Shown: in pieces, positions 46,770-59,734 of the stretch
Numbering within the stretch: the stretch's first letter is position 1
How the letters are laid out: each line of letters begins with the position of its first letter
Assembly: GCF_964340395.1 (NCBI RefSeq)
Contig: NC_135553.1
Location: 27,199,449-27,263,448 of the forward strand
Direction: 5' to 3'
Length of the DNA: 64,000 nucleotides
Source: Glandiceps talaboti
Taxonomy: Eukaryota; Hemichordata; Enteropneusta; Spengelidae
Notes under the pieces: model-generated
The model's input: only the letters and a program-made list of their open reading frames with translations
The model's database searches: none
What the model was told of the DNA's origin: nothing
Made by a program: the position numbers and the translations under genes

Positions 46770-48283
46770 CAACTTAAAGTCAGAAACCGCCAGACTGATT
46801 GCTTGATATTTGGTGGGGACATTACTTATGGTGTTCTAATGAAAAATTGTTCAAATGGAAATGATCCCTTCCATAGATGTGCGTTTTCGGTCAAAAAATG
46901 TGATTTTTGGTCAAAAAACTTAAACTCCAAAACGACTGGGCAGATTGGTCTGAAATTTGGTGGGAACATTCTTTAATGGATGTAAAGTAAGATTTGTTCA
47001 TGCCATGATAATGCCATAAGAAATATGCAAATTAGGGCTAAAAAAATGGGGTTTTTTTAGTCAAAAGTCTATAATTCCAAAAGTACTTTGTTGATTTGGC
47101 TGAAATTTCACAGGAATGTTTCTGGTGATGCACAGATCAAGTGATATTAATTACATGATGATCCCTTCAGCAATATGCAAAAAATCCCTGTGATTTGTGG
47201 TGTGAATGAGGGCTTTGCCTCACCCCACAAATGAAAGGTTCTTCAACTTCTTGTGTATTGATGCAATAAACCATTAAATCTTTTATGGGCTACTTCACAT
47301 GTCAATGTCAATGGTATGAAGATTACCCTCTGTTTGAGGTTGCTTGGAAAACTGCTTTTACTATTAGCACTGCTTAATTAAATTATAGAGAGTGTCTATG
47401 ATTAAAAGGTAAAGTTCATTCATATGCTACAGTCTTTTTGGGGTTAAAAAGTGTGATTTTAAGTTTAAAAAAAAATTAATCTCAAAAACGACTGGGCAGA
47501 TCGGTCTGAAATTTGTGGGAACATTTTCCGGCATATGTAGATTAAGAAATCTACCGGCCATGATAATCCCATCAGTGATATGCAAATTAGGTATAAAAAT
47601 GTGAATTTTTGGTAAAAAAACTTATATATCAAAAAGTACTCGGGTCAGTGAGACTGAAACTTAATGAGATGTTTCGGAAAGTGTTACTGTTATTCTGCAG
47701 ATTTTCTTCAAAACAGTTTGTCAAAATTGGCCCTAGCAACCTGACCACCCCCTTAGCAACAACCAAACAACAGTATATTTTGCTCATATAACATCTTCAT
47801 CTGGTAGGCAAGTGAGTAAACATTCAATAATTGTATGCAAATTTCCTTAGCAACCATGAACACACCCATAGCAACAGCCAGACGGTAATAGCAACACTGG
47901 TACTTAGACAAGTGAACAAACATTCAAAAAGTGTATGCAAATATGCCTAGCAACAAGACCACGCCGATAACAACAGCCAAATGATCACCTAAATTGCAAA
48001 GATAAGTGGAGATTAATAGACAAACGAATACATATTCAAAAAAACAAGACCACGCCCATAGCAACTGCTAAATGATCACGTATATTGCAAAGATAACAAA
48101 AAATGTATGCAAATATGTTTAGCAACAAGACCATTTTCATAGCAACAGTGTATATTGCAAAGATAATGACAGGGGTTGGATAGGCAACTGGATCGTCATT
48201 CAGCAAATGAACACCTATAAAGTGTTTGTAAGCATTTTAAAAAAGAATAAACAGTTGTGCTACAACACCATTGGCGCTATTTT
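46567..48283 (+). mobile_element. Long dispersed repeat with embedded GT array
   Basis: It starts AGCACAACTGAACTGAGGTT, which forms a hairpin with TTTAGTAGTGTT, then carries a 150-base GT tract (46617-46766) and modules with GACTGGGCAGATTGGTCTGA and TATGCAAATTAGG. These are followed by GCCTAGCAACAAGACCAC modules, and it ends ACAGTTGTGCTACAACACCA. The first 11 bases and CAGTTGTGCTA near the end are inverted copies. Partial copies lie at 51572-52145 (left part) and 12843-13283 (right part). No coding region. Class unknown. Confidence 0.7.
46617..46766 (+). repeat. Long GT microsatellite
   Basis: About 150 bases of GT with short GAGT and GTAT interruptions. It is embedded in the dispersed repeat that starts at 46567. 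Confidence 0.95.
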
Positions 48284-48407
48284 TTTGTTTAAGTTATCTA
48301 GCCATGAGCCAGGATAATTGTGTTCTTGTCATACTTTCATGGCGTGATAAATGTGTCCTTTCTTATTGTCTTCTATATTTCTATAGTATTGTATTGCTTT
48401 CACTTGG

Positions 48408-50771
48408 ATGGTTGGCAAAAGTGGCATATATGTGATCTGTATCAGATTTGATGGTTGGCAAAAGTGGTATATATGTAATCTGTATCAGATTTGATGGTTG
48501 GCAAAAGTGGTATATATGTGATCTGTATCAGATTTGATGGTTGGCAAAAGTGGCATATATGTGATCTGTATCAGATTTGATGGTTGGCAAAAGTGGCATA
48601 TATGTGATCTGTATCAGATTTGATGGTTGGCAAAAGTGGTATATATGTGATCTGTATCAGATTTGATGGTTGGCAAAAGTGGTATATATGTAATCTGTAT
48701 CAGATTTGATGGTTGGCAAAAGTGGTATATATGTGATCTGTATCAGATTTGATGGTTGGCAAAAGTGGTATATATGTGATCTGTATCAGATTTGATGGTT
48801 GGCAAAAGTGGTATATATGTAATCTGTATCAGATTTGATGGTTGGCAAAAGTGGTATATATGTAATCTGTATCAGATTGATGGTTGGCAAAAGTGGCATA
48901 TATGTAATCTGTATCAGATTTGATGGTTGGCAAAAGTGGTATATATGTGATCTGTATCAGATTTGATGGTTGGCAAAAGTGGTATATATGTGATCTGTAT
49001 CAGATTTGATGGTTGGCAAAAGTGGCATGTATGTGATCTGTATCAGATTTGATGGTTGGCAAAAGTGGCATGTATGTGATCTGTATCAGATTTGATGGTT
49101 GGCAAAAGTGGCATGTATGTGATCTGTATCAGATTTGATGGTTGGCAAAAGTGGTATGTATGTAATCTGTATCAGATTTGATGGTTGGCAAAAGTGGTAT
49201 GTATGTAATCTGTATCAGATTTGATGGTTGGCAAAAGTGGTATGTATGTAATCTGTATCAGATTTGATGGTTGGCAAAAGTGGTATATATGTAATCTGTA
49301 TCAGATTTGATGGTTGGCAAAAGTGGTATATATGTAATCTGTATCAGATTTGATGGTTGGCAAAAGTGGTATATATGTAATCTGTATCAGATTTGATGGT
49401 TGGCAAAAGTGGTATATATGTAATCTGTATCAGATTTGATGGTTGGCAAAAGTGGTATATATGTGATCTGTATCAGATTTGATGGTTGGCAAAAGTGGTA
49501 TATATGTGATCTGTATCAGATTTGATGGTTGGCAAAAGTGGTATATATGTGATCTGTATCAGATTTGATGGTTGGCAAAAGTGGTATATATGTGATCTGT
49601 ATCAGATTTGATGGTTGGCAAAAGTGGTATATATGTAATCTGTATCAGATTTGATGGTTGGCAAAAGTGGTATATATGTAATCTGTATCAGATTTGATGG
49701 TTGGCAAAAGTGGTATATATGTAATCTGTATCAGATTTGATGGTTGGCAAAAGTGGTATATATGTAATCTGTATCAGATTTGATGGTTGGCAAAAGTGGT
49801 ATATATGTGATCTGTATCAGATTTGATGGTTGGCAAAAGTGGTATATATGTAATCTGTATCAGATTTGATGGTTGGCAAAAGTGGCATATATGTAATCTG
49901 TATCAGATTTGATGGTTGGCAAAAGTGGTATATATGTAATCTGTATCAGATTTGATGGTTGGCAAAAGTGGTATATATGTAATCTGTATCAGATTTGATG
50001 GTTGGTAAAAGTGGTATATATGTAATCTGTATCAGATTTGATGGTTGGCAAAAGTGGTATATATGTAATCTGTATCAGATTTGATGGTTGGCAAAAGTGG
50101 TATATATGTAATCTGTATCAGATTTGATGGTTGGCAAAAGTGGCATATATGTGATCTGTATCAGATTTGATGGTTGGCAAAAGTGGTATATATGTGATCT
50201 GTTTCAGATTTGATGGTTGGCAAAAGTGGTATATATGTGATCTGTATCAGATTTGATGGTTGGCAAAAGTGGTATATATGTAATCTGTATCAGATTTGAT
50301 GGTTGGCAAAAGTGGTATATATGTAATCTGTATCAGATTTGATGGTTGGCAAAAGTGGTATATATGTAATCTGTATCAGATTTGATGGTTGGCAAAAGTG
50401 GTATATATGTAATCTGTATCAGATTTGATGGTTGGCAAAAGTGGTATATATGTAATCTGTATCAGATTTGATGGTTGGCAAAAGTGGTATATATGTAATC
50501 TGTATCAGATTTGATGGTTGGCAAAAGTGGTATATATGTAATCTGTATCAGATTTGATGGTTGGCAAAAGTGGTATATATGTAATCTGTATCAGATTTGA
50601 TGGTTGGCAAAAGTGGTATATATGTGATCTGTATCAGATTTGATGGTTGGCAAAAGTGGTATATATGTGATCTGTATCAGATTTGATGGGTGGTAAAAGT
50701 GGTATATATGTAATCTGTATCAGATTTGATGGTTGGCAAAAGTGGTATATATGTAATCTGTATCAGATTTG
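48408..50771 (+). repeat. 43-bp minisatellite, 55 copies
   Basis: The unit contains ATGGTTGGCAAAAGTGGTAT and ATATGTAATCTGTATCAGAT. All units are 43 bases except one 42-base unit near 48870. Variant positions are GTGGC/GTGGT, ATATAT/ATGTAT and GTGATC/GTAATC, arranged in runs that suggest local copy spreading. Confidence 0.97.
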
Positions 50772-51571
50772 ATGACAGAACAACAGGATTAGGATTAAAG
50801 AGCTTTGAGTATGTCAGGATGTTTTACACTTTCAGTCTATCCAGAAAACGTCTAACTTCAAGTCCTATCATTACACTGATAGTCAGGGTTGTTGTCTTGG
50901 AAAAACATAGTAGATTCTGGATACCCAATTCGTCAATTTTTGAATCAGTATTTGTATGAAATAATTAGACTGAAAATTAACCAGCTGCCCACCAATTGTC
51001 CAGTGTAGTTAAGTTCAATAAATGACTGATATTTCCATTATTCCTAAAAAGCAACATCCTGTTTTCTTTCTTTTCTCATGAGGTTGTTGACACGGTGAGA
51101 AAGACCAGATATATTTAATTCATTGTGTTACAGATTTATATGACACGTATACCTTTGACATTTGATGATTGTATCAAGTGAAGAGTATAGTCGTGACAAA
51201 TATCAAAACAAAATGTGAAACCAGACATCTGCTACATGTACGTCCCTGTGGTTTTATCCCATCTAGACCCTTGTTCTTTGTATTACCTGTTCATTTGTCA
51301 TTCACATCCAAGTCAAATCTGAATTTTGATTCTATTCTCTACAGTTTTGAAAAAAGTTGAAACTGAGATGGCAATACTTTTGTGTGGTCATTGATTGATG
51401 TTATTAATCTTACATGGTACACTTGATCAACTTTCATGTCAAATTTGAAAAAAGCTTTTATCTAAGATTTTGAAAAAGTGAATATGAGATGTCAGTTCTT
51501 TTTCAAAGACTGACTGACATTTTAAAAGTGTGATCATTGCTAGTAGATATTACATTTCAGATAATTAGAAT
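50772..51571. other. Unique sequence
   Basis: No gene recognised. Short open frames have no recognisable domain. Confidence 0.5.
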
Positions 51572-52145
<574 letters not shown>

Positions 52146-52479
52146 AATATTCTACCTCCAGGAGGAGTCTGTTATAAATAGTGACTAATCATGTGTTAAG
52201 GATTTATTTACTTCAATAACTGACAATGTCACTCATTATTGTTCATTGTGTTATGCCAAACATGATAGATTTCACACTAAATACCTTGATAGAATATTTC
52301 CAAATAAAGCTTGATGTAAAATGTCAGATATGTCACCATTCCACCTCATAGCTATAGATTATAGTGCAGTGACTGACTCCTACATTCAATCTTTTAATCA
52401 CATCTTTCCTTATTCCTGCAAATTTAGTTACAGCGAGTCACATTTTGTTGCCAACTTTCTTAGTTATATCTACAATCTT

Positions 52480-53100
52480 AAATTAGCCCCAGTGGCAAAG
52501 CTGAGGGGGCAACTACGTTTGGGCCAGTGTCTTTCTGCCTGTCTGTGCATCCATTCGTGTCCACCTCTATCTCAAATATGCATGGGCCAATTTCAACCAA
52601 ACTGTCTTTAACCTCAAATAATATCCTGTGCATACCTACATCAATGTGTTTTTTGAGATTTGCAAATTTGGCCAAATGGCGGCCATATTTGTAGTTAAAA
52701 ATCAATATTTACTGCATAACTCAAAAAGTGTAATACACTGATACTCCATTCAAGTGTCTACCCTCATAATCATATTATCAGATGTAAGCTATCTTTGGAG
52801 ACCTTGACTTTCGAACCTTGACCTTCAGGGTCAATTATCAAAAGCAAGCCATTTCCTTCCTATCACAGACACGTTGTAGTATTTACATATTCCCAATTTC
52901 TTTTAAATCATGTTTACAAGTAATATTGAAGAAAAGAATTATACGCAAGCTTTATTTTTGGTGCTGATGTCACTTTTACTGAATGGCAGCCATATTTGTA
53001 GTTAAAAATCATTATTTACAGCATAACTCAAAAACTGTAATACATAGAGACTCCATTCAAGTGTCTACCCCAATACTATCTCATATGTACCACTGTGTAC
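52480..53100 (+). mobile_element. Dispersed repeat with GGCGGCCATATTTGTAG modules
   Basis: Two internal modules contain GCCATATTTGTAGTTAAAAA, ACTGCATAACTCAAAAA and CTCCATTCAAGTGTCTACCC (about 52678-52770 and 52985-53075). Diverged copies of parts lie at 54470-54640 and 59520-59640. It opens with GCAAAGCTGAGGGGGC. No coding region. Confidence 0.65.
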
Positions 53101-53444
53101 GTTGACATTGTACAGTCAGAAATAAAACCGGTATTTTCCCATTGACTATGCAAATGAGATAAAATTGAGATAAAATAGATCCTAATGCAAAACCAATTCC
53201 TGATGAAAATAAGCAAATAAATTCATTTCTTTTATAAGCACATACAATTCTTTCAGGTTATTACACACTTTTTGAACATTTTTTGTTTGTTCACAAAAGT
53301 ATTCACTCTTTTTTTTGACCATCGCAAGTTCTGAAGTATCAAATAACTATGCAAATTAGTCACTTACATATCACTATCGCTATCACTTGTGAAAATACAG
53401 CGGAAGAATAAACTGAATCACTCATGAAAATAACTTCTGTATGC
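53101..53444. other. Unique AT-rich sequence
   Basis: No feature seen. The last 8 bases before 53453 form the target-site copy of the following element. Confidence 0.5.
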
Positions 53445-53452
53445 CTTACCAT

Positions 53453-54439
53453 CAGTGTGTGAAATTAAGGGAAAATGACTACTGGTCATAAGGACCAACA
53501 TGTAGCAAATACTGCTGGTCCTTAAGGAAAACTGCTGGTCCATATTCAATGCAGTTCACATTCACGACCTGTATCTATACCCTCTCCCCCCCCCCCCCCC
53601 CCCATTTACAGATTAAATGATTTTGAACTTTAGTATGATACAACATATCTTTAGATATACTAAAGTAAAAGAGAGTACAACGAATTGTTTACTATCCACT
53701 ATTATTTCATCAATCTGTTCTTACAATTGAAAATTTCCACTCACAGATTCAAAAAATACAACTTGGAAGTAAACTTGGAAGTAAATTTTGGATTCACAAC
53801 CAAATACTTTTTACCTCTGTGAGTAGAGATTTTCATTTATAACTATGAACCCAGAGACTATAAATATTCATTCTCGCATAATCTGTTCCTATAGACTATA
53901 GTGGTCTGAGACTGAATGTATTCATTCCACCATAGAAATACAGATCCATAGATTGTAGATAATATGGGTGAATGAATCAATAAATCTACATTATCTGCAA
54001 TCTCTAAGAGATTTCATAAACTTCGAACAGTAACTTTACAACAGTGATTACTATATGGCAGAAAATAGACGCATGCGCTGAATGCGTAAAATGAGTCTGA
54101 ATGTCCAAGACGTTCTGATTAGTCAAGACACAAATAATTAGAGAATTCAGCCAATCATGTGTTTGCTAACATAGTTTCATAAAGTAAATGCTGTATGCTA
54201 CGCCATATGTAGACATGATGTCAACATTGACAACAACACATAGCGAGCTAGCTCTGTTGCGAGTAAAATAGGTAACACAAGATCAAATTCATGTAAGTGA
54301 AATTGAATAATGTTATTATTTACTCCAAATTTCAATTGGTCATAAGGACCGATAAGTAGTTGTAATTCTGAAAAAATGTCGGTCCGAATGGAAATCTGTT
54401 GGTCTCGGGCCGAAGGACCGGCGTTAATTTCGCACGCTG
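53453..54439. mobile_element. hAT-like non-autonomous transposon
   Basis: The left end CAGTGTGTGAAATTAAGG and the right end (reverse complement) CAGCGTGCGAAATTAACG are inverted repeats with hAT-type CAG ends. They are flanked by CTTACCAT (53445-53452) and CCTACCAT (54440-54447), an 8-bp duplication with one mismatch. Subterminal GGTCATAAGGACC occurs near both ends. The 987-bp interior has a poly-C run and no transposase frame. Confidence 0.8.
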
Positions 54440-54469
54440 CCTACCATCCATTGTGAGGCGATGGGGTTC

Positions 54470-54640
54470 TGTCATATTATCAGATGCAAGCTATCTTTTG
54501 AGATCTTGACTCTTGACCTTGACTTTCTTGGTCAGTTATCAAAATCAAGCCAATTCCTGCATATCACAGACATATTGTAGTATTTACATATTTCTTTTAA
54601 ATCATGTTTACCAGTAATATTGGAGAAAAGAATATACAAG
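54470..54640 (+). mobile_element. Fragment of the GGCCATATTTGTAG-family repeat
   Basis: TATTATCAGATGCAAGCTAT, TTATCAAAATCAAGCCA and TGTAGTATTTACATAT match about 52770-52930 in the same order. Confidence 0.65.
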
Positions 54641-55244
54641 CATTATTCATGTAATTAGACAGATAACAATACCCTTTGACCATAACCACTGATTTCATGG
54701 TCAAAAGACACAAAATGTTCAGTGTCCTCATGTATAGCTTTTTAATGCTTGGATTTTTTCAAACCAAACCCTATACAACTATCAGATACTATGTTCCAAT
54801 AATGCACATCACTAAAGGGGCCGTCATGGTAAAGATCAAATGGGGTCATATTCAAAGTATGCATTGGTAAGTTTAAATGTTTGGGAATATGTCCTCAATG
54901 AAAACTTGTTTTGTACTGTCACAAACCTTCGTACATGCATATGTTTTAGTTTTGTTGCCAACTGTCTAACATATAAACTTTTGATGACATTTTGACTCTG
55001 ACAATCATACATACATTGTTTAGTTATATTATGTTCTCAATGTGTTTTACATGCTATGCTAAATTCTGACGTATGATAATACATCGAGTAAAATCAGTCT
55101 ACATGTGTTTTGTAACACACCATATTATTCCCACATTCTAATTTGTCTGCCTAAAAATTATGTTGAAACAATACTACACTCTACAGTAGGCTGCTTTCTT
55201 AGTACATACATACATGTACACTAAGCACAGTACCATATAACAAC
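54641..55244. other. Unique AT-rich sequence
   Basis: No gene recognised. TACATGTA-type motifs are frequent. Confidence 0.45.
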
Positions 55245-55480
55245 TTTGAGGGTTGTTCCAGAAATAACAGGAGTCTGCAAAAATGATTACCAACTTTGTT
55301 CTTCCAAGGGTGGCAAGTTTGTCCTTTGAAAAATAGTGCAGTTTCAACACTAGTGTCTACTCAATATGCAAATGTTTGTCTTCTGTGAAAAGCTTGTGCT
55401 CATGCGTCACCAGTCGTCAGTTTTGTAATTATGGTGTCCATGCATGCAATATTTTGAAATTGTTGACCAATGAAGTTATA
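55245..55480 (+). mobile_element. Possible mariner-like 5' end remnant
   Basis: TTTGAGGGTTGTTCCAGAAA looks like a mariner-type terminal repeat. ATGGTGTCCATGCATGC, about 185 bases later, resembles the start of a transposase frame, which is then broken. No right end seen. Confidence 0.3.
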
Positions 55481-56529
55481 TTAGTAACAATTGAAATTAA
55501 ACATTGATCAAACTGTGTTATTGTTATTCCAAGGTAACTGTTACACATTATGAAATAAACTACCATACACAATGTCATGTAAAAGCTTTGGGCACTAGTT
55601 GATTTATTGTGTTTTTATGTAGAGACAGAGATTTGTAAAGTCTTACTGTAAATTTTCATCGTTTTTTCCAAGAATAGGTATAACATTTACATGTCTTTGT
55701 CTTTGTTGACGTATTTGTACACAAATTTTTATGATGTAGTACTTGTATGCAAGTATTAAATACCATAATCTGTGTTTTCTCTACCAAGCTTAAATTAACC
55801 ATACATCACTTTCAATTATCCAGTTTATCTAAACACAACTGCAGCATACTTTACAATTTTTAATTTCTAGTAAGTCAGAACCTGAAATCAGTGTACGGAA
55901 TGTTGTCGCTTGTAATAACCAATCTTAAAGTTTAATCTGCAGGAATTCAAGCATACCAAATGACTGTGTAGTATGAAATTCCATTCTGCAAACTTGTCAT
56001 ATTAAATTTCTACTGATATTGCAGAGATGATATTATTACTACTATATTGAATGTGATAGTGGAGTTAATTTTACCACCTACTGTAAATAGAAAGACATGG
56101 CCAGTCACACCTACATTTGGATGTGTGTTTGACCTCATTAAAACATCAAAACATCAAAACTTACACGGTCATGGAGAATCGATTAAGTTCTGAATAAGAT
56201 GACAAAATTAATTAATGACATTCCATATATTTGTTTACTGATTTCCTATTTTCTAACAAGTTTTTAATTTCAGTAGAATGACCATCTCATTAGTTAAAAT
56301 CTCAATGTAATAGAATCGTAGTGGGGTAATTGCTTAAATATTTTGTAACTACATCCTAATAAAGATTGACAAATACATAGATGTTGTGAGAGCCATGATA
56401 TACGCTATAATATCTTATATCAGTGTCCAACATACTGCTGTGACCATAATGCCACACAATTCGTTATTATTGTTGTCTCTTTGAATTTAAACACAATGAA
56501 TCATCAAAATTTATTAATCTGTGTAATTA
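55481..56529. other. Unique AT-rich sequence
   Basis: No feature seen apart from a short AACATCAAAACATCAAAAC duplication near 56140. Confidence 0.5.
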
Positions 56530-56980
56530 GAATTATGCATTGTCAACTTTATTTCTGACTTTATTCTGTGGGTTTGTTCTTTCTTGCTTGGACTACTATA
56601 ATAGTCTGCTTTCTGGTTGTCCTAAGAATCTTATTGACAAACTCCAGTGCATACAGAACACAGCCACACACCTTGTGAACAAAGACACAAAGTTTGATCA
56701 CGTTGAAGCACTTCTATACTCTTTGCATTGGCTATCAATCAACTCTAGCATACAATACAAGGTTTCTTCTGTTTGTTATGATGTGTTGGAGGTGACCGGT
56801 CCTAAAGACACCATTTGTCACTAAGAAGCTCTTCGAGCATTCCTGTTCTTACACTGCTCCTTCAATTTGGAAGTCTTCCCCTAAGTCTTCCTTCCACTCT
56901 GTTCTTAAAACTTACCAATTTCAATCTTAATTCTCACTCACTAGTCACTTCTCTCTACATCCTTCTATGTTTTCAAATTG
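56530..56980 (+). pseudogene. LINE reverse transcriptase C-terminal fragment
   Basis: The frame reads LSCLDYYNSLLSGCPKNLID, then KLQCIQNTATHLV, FDHVEALLYSLHWLSI and IQYKVSSVCY. This is the L2/CR1-type block L-D-Y-x-N-S-L-L-x-G-x-P, L-Q-x-x-Q-N-x-A-x-x-L, L-H-W-L-P-I, Y-K. After TAA at 56822 the next blocks (SYTAPSIW, then LKTYQFQS) continue in another frame, so it is frameshifted and dead. The catalytic part is absent. Confidence 0.78.
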
Positions 56981-56999
56981 TTTCTCTGTATCCTCTCAT

Positions 57000-57216
57000 T
57001 AGTCCCCGCGGACGAAGTCTGGAACGGGGACTTATGGATTGGGTTCCGTCCGTCCGTCCGCAGCCGTTTCTTGGAGATGCCTGGACCGATTTTTTTCAAA
57101 CTTGGTACAGGGGCAACATGCTATGGCATACATATGCACGTCAATTTGTTTTATGATACGATCCAATATGGCTGCCTAGCAACCATTTTGTTTGCGAATT
57201 TTCCCTGTCTAAAGCC
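57000..57216 (+). mobile_element. Unique head of the 150-bp repeat element
   Basis: AGTCCCCGCGGACGAAGTCT, a CCGTCCGTCCGTCCG run and GGAGATGCCTGGACCGATTT precede the first 150-bp unit. This looks like the head of a dispersed element whose tail expanded. Confidence 0.6.
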
Positions 57217-58560
57217 ATAACTCAGACATGCTTTAACAGATCTCATTCAAAGTTGGTATTAGGACAGTGTTCTATGACATACATGTGCATATTCATTGTT
57301 CTCATGATACGATCCAATATGGCCGCCTAGCAGCCATTTTGTTTGTGAATTTTCATGTCCAAAGCCATAACTCAGACATGCTTGAACATATCTCATTCAA
57401 AGTTGGTATTAGGACAGTGTTCTATGACATACATGTGCATATCCATTTTTATTGTGATAGGATCCAATATGGCTGCCTGGTAGCCATTTTGTTTGCGAAT
57501 TTTCATGTCCAAAGCCATAACTCAGACATGCTTGAACAGATCTCATTCAAAGTTGGTATTAGGACAGTGTTCTATGACATACATGTGCATATCCATTTTC
57601 GTCGTGATACGATCCAATATGGCTGCCTGACAGCCATTTTGTTTGTGAATTTTCCATGTCCAAAGCCATAACTCAGACATGCTTGAACAGATCTCATTCA
57701 AAGTTGGTATTAGGACAGTGTTCTATAACATACATGTGCATATCCATTTTCATTGTGATAGGATCCAATATGGCTGCCTGGTAGCCATTTTGTTTGCGAA
57801 TTTTCATGTCCAAAGGCATAACTCAGACATGCTTGAACAGATCTCATTCAAAGTTGGTATTAGGACAGTGTTCTATGACATACATGTGCATATTCATTGT
57901 TCTCATGATACGATCCAATATGGCCGCCTAGCAGCCATTTTGTTTGTGAATTTTCATGTCCAAAGCCATAACTCAGACATGCTTGAACATATCTCATTCA
58001 AAGTTGGTATTAGGACAGTGTTCTATGACATACATGTGCATATCCATTTTCATTGTGATACGATCCAATATGGCTGCCTGGTAGCCATTTTGTTTGCGAA
58101 TTTTCATGTCCAAAGGCATAACTCAGACATGCTTGAACAGATCTCATTCAAAGTTGGTATTAGGACAGTGTTCTATAACATACATGTGCATATCCATTTT
58201 CGTCGTAATATGATCCAATATGGCTGCCTGGCAGCCATTTTGTTTGTGAATTTTCCATGTCCAAAGCCATAACTCAGACATGCTTAAACAGATCTCATTC
58301 AAAGTTGGTATTAGGACAGTGTTGTAAAACATACATGTGCATATCCATTTTCATTGTGATAGGATCAAATATGGCTGCCTGGTAGCCATTTTGTTTGCGA
58401 ATTTTCATGTCCAAAGCCATTACTAAGACATGCTTGAACAGATCTCATTCAAAGTTGGTATTAGGACAGCGTTCTATGACATACATGTGCATATCCATTT
58501 TCGTCGTGATACGATCCATGTCCAAAGCCATAACTCAGACTCCATTTTCATCGTGATATG
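57217..58560 (+). repeat. ~150-bp tandem repeat, about 9 copies
   Basis: Units carry ACTCAGACATGCTTGAACAG, TTGGTATTAGGACAGTGTTC, TACATGTGCATATCCATTTT and CCAATATGGCTGCCTGG. Periods are 150 or 151, so long plus-strand frames (repeating FKVGIRTVFYDIHVHIH) appear by chance. A two-unit alternation (TGCCTGGTAGCC versus CGCCTAGCAGCC forms) is visible. Confidence 0.93.
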
Positions 58561-58651
58561 ATTCCCCGTACCCAACCAATCCTTTATTGTTGGAGGCATA
58601 TTCCATGTCCAACAAGCACACACACCATATCTATAAGTCTGTTTGTTTTAG

Positions 58652-58758
58652 GTTCACAAATGTTGTTGCGTGATCAGAGTAGTGATAATTCCTTAAAACC
58701 CAATTATAGCGGGGACTATGTCATTCTCAATGACTTGTCCTCAAGTGGCACAAGTTGA
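58652..58758 (+). CDS. Possible terminal exon, unknown protein
   Basis: A good pyrimidine-rich acceptor (GTTTGTTTTAG) is followed by an open stretch starting SQMLLRDQSSDNSLK and ending VILNDLSSSGTS, then TGA. It lies just after the 150-bp tandem repeat. The hydrophilic, serine-rich end looks like a protein C-terminus, but no family is recognised. It does not resemble the C-terminus of SPATA20. No matching upstream exon was seen. Confidence 0.25.
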
Positions 58759-58879
58759 GTTTTAAATACACTTTAAAAATGTATTGTTATTTTTCAAATA
58801 ATACTTAAACTGTACAACTATTGCTATTTGTTGGAAGTTAATATGTAAAACTTACATGTAAGGAGTAAATGCTTGCAAC

Positions 58880-59200
58880 CTTGAACCGTTGTACAACTTT
58901 TACATGACCATTAGGCCACTAACTAGTAGGTGCCAATCAGTGACTTTTTTTAGTGATTCAAACTATGAGGTACCAGCTGTTTCCCCAAGGTCATAGGCCA
59001 TGGATCCTTCTTTAATAGTGGACTGTGAGGTACCAGCTGTTTCCCCCAAGGTCATAGGCCGTGGATCCTTAAGGTCATAGGCCATGGATCCTTCTTTTAA
59101 AAGTGAGGTACCAGCTGTTTCCCCCAAGGTCATAGGCCGTGGACCCTTCTTTTAATAGTGAGGTACCAGCTGTTTCCCCCAAGGTCATAGGCCATGGAGA
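58880..59200 (+). repeat. Tandem repeat of GAGGTACCAGCTGTTTCCCC
   Basis: Four units of about 55-95 bases contain GAGGTACCAGCTGTTTCCCC and CAAGGTCATAGGCCGTGGAT. One unit has an internal duplication of the second half. The array proper is about 58966-59200. Confidence 0.88.
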
Positions 59201-59734
59201 ATTCTAAATGTTTTTCACAAGTTGGTACAATTCAATTTCTAAAACCTTATAAAATTAATATTTTGTGTTGGTTCCTCACCCTGGGTAGACAACTGGATGG
59301 CCATCAATGAGTAATGAAATGACATCACAAGGTAACTATTAGTACTTTAAGCAACATACTATCCCCTGGGGGTAGTATACCGTGAGCCTTTCACCAGTTG
59401 ACAACATATATGCATAAGCATTCAGCAAATACATATATGTGTATGTAACATGCAATTTCATTCATACCGTGCATATAGATGACATATCATGCAGTACATG
59501 TGCATATCACTTTGTTTTGTGAAATATGCAAATTTGACCGAATGATTTCAAAATCAATAATTTCTCAAAAACTATGATACATAGAGACTTCATTCAAGTG
59601 TCTACCCTAGTCTGTATTCAGATGCAGATCATATTTTGTAGTTTCCTACAAAACATTCTGAACTATTTATATTTATTTATGTATTACTAATTATTTATAT
59701 AACCCATAACATATATAACCCATAACATGCGATA
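59201..59734. other. Mostly unique, with one repeat fragment
   Basis: ACTATGATACATAGAGACTT and CATTCAAGTGTCTACCCTAG (about 59565-59610) match the 52480 repeat family. Confidence 0.5.

Noticed and set aside
46464-46976. Histidine/threonine and cysteine/valine frames
   Set aside because: They are translations of the GT microsatellite.
50726-50959. 77-codon frame starting in the 43-bp array
   Set aside because: Its start lies in the repeat, and the rest matches no family I recognise.
51120-51180. Possible short terminal exon after TTGTGTTACAG
   Set aside because: Only about 15 codons follow before a stop, with no recognisable protein, so it cannot be separated from chance.
57267-58272. Plus-strand frames of 134 and 197 codons with FKVGIRTVFYDIHVHIH repeats
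   Set aside because: They are frames through the 150-bp non-coding repeat, interrupted whenever a 151-base unit occurs.
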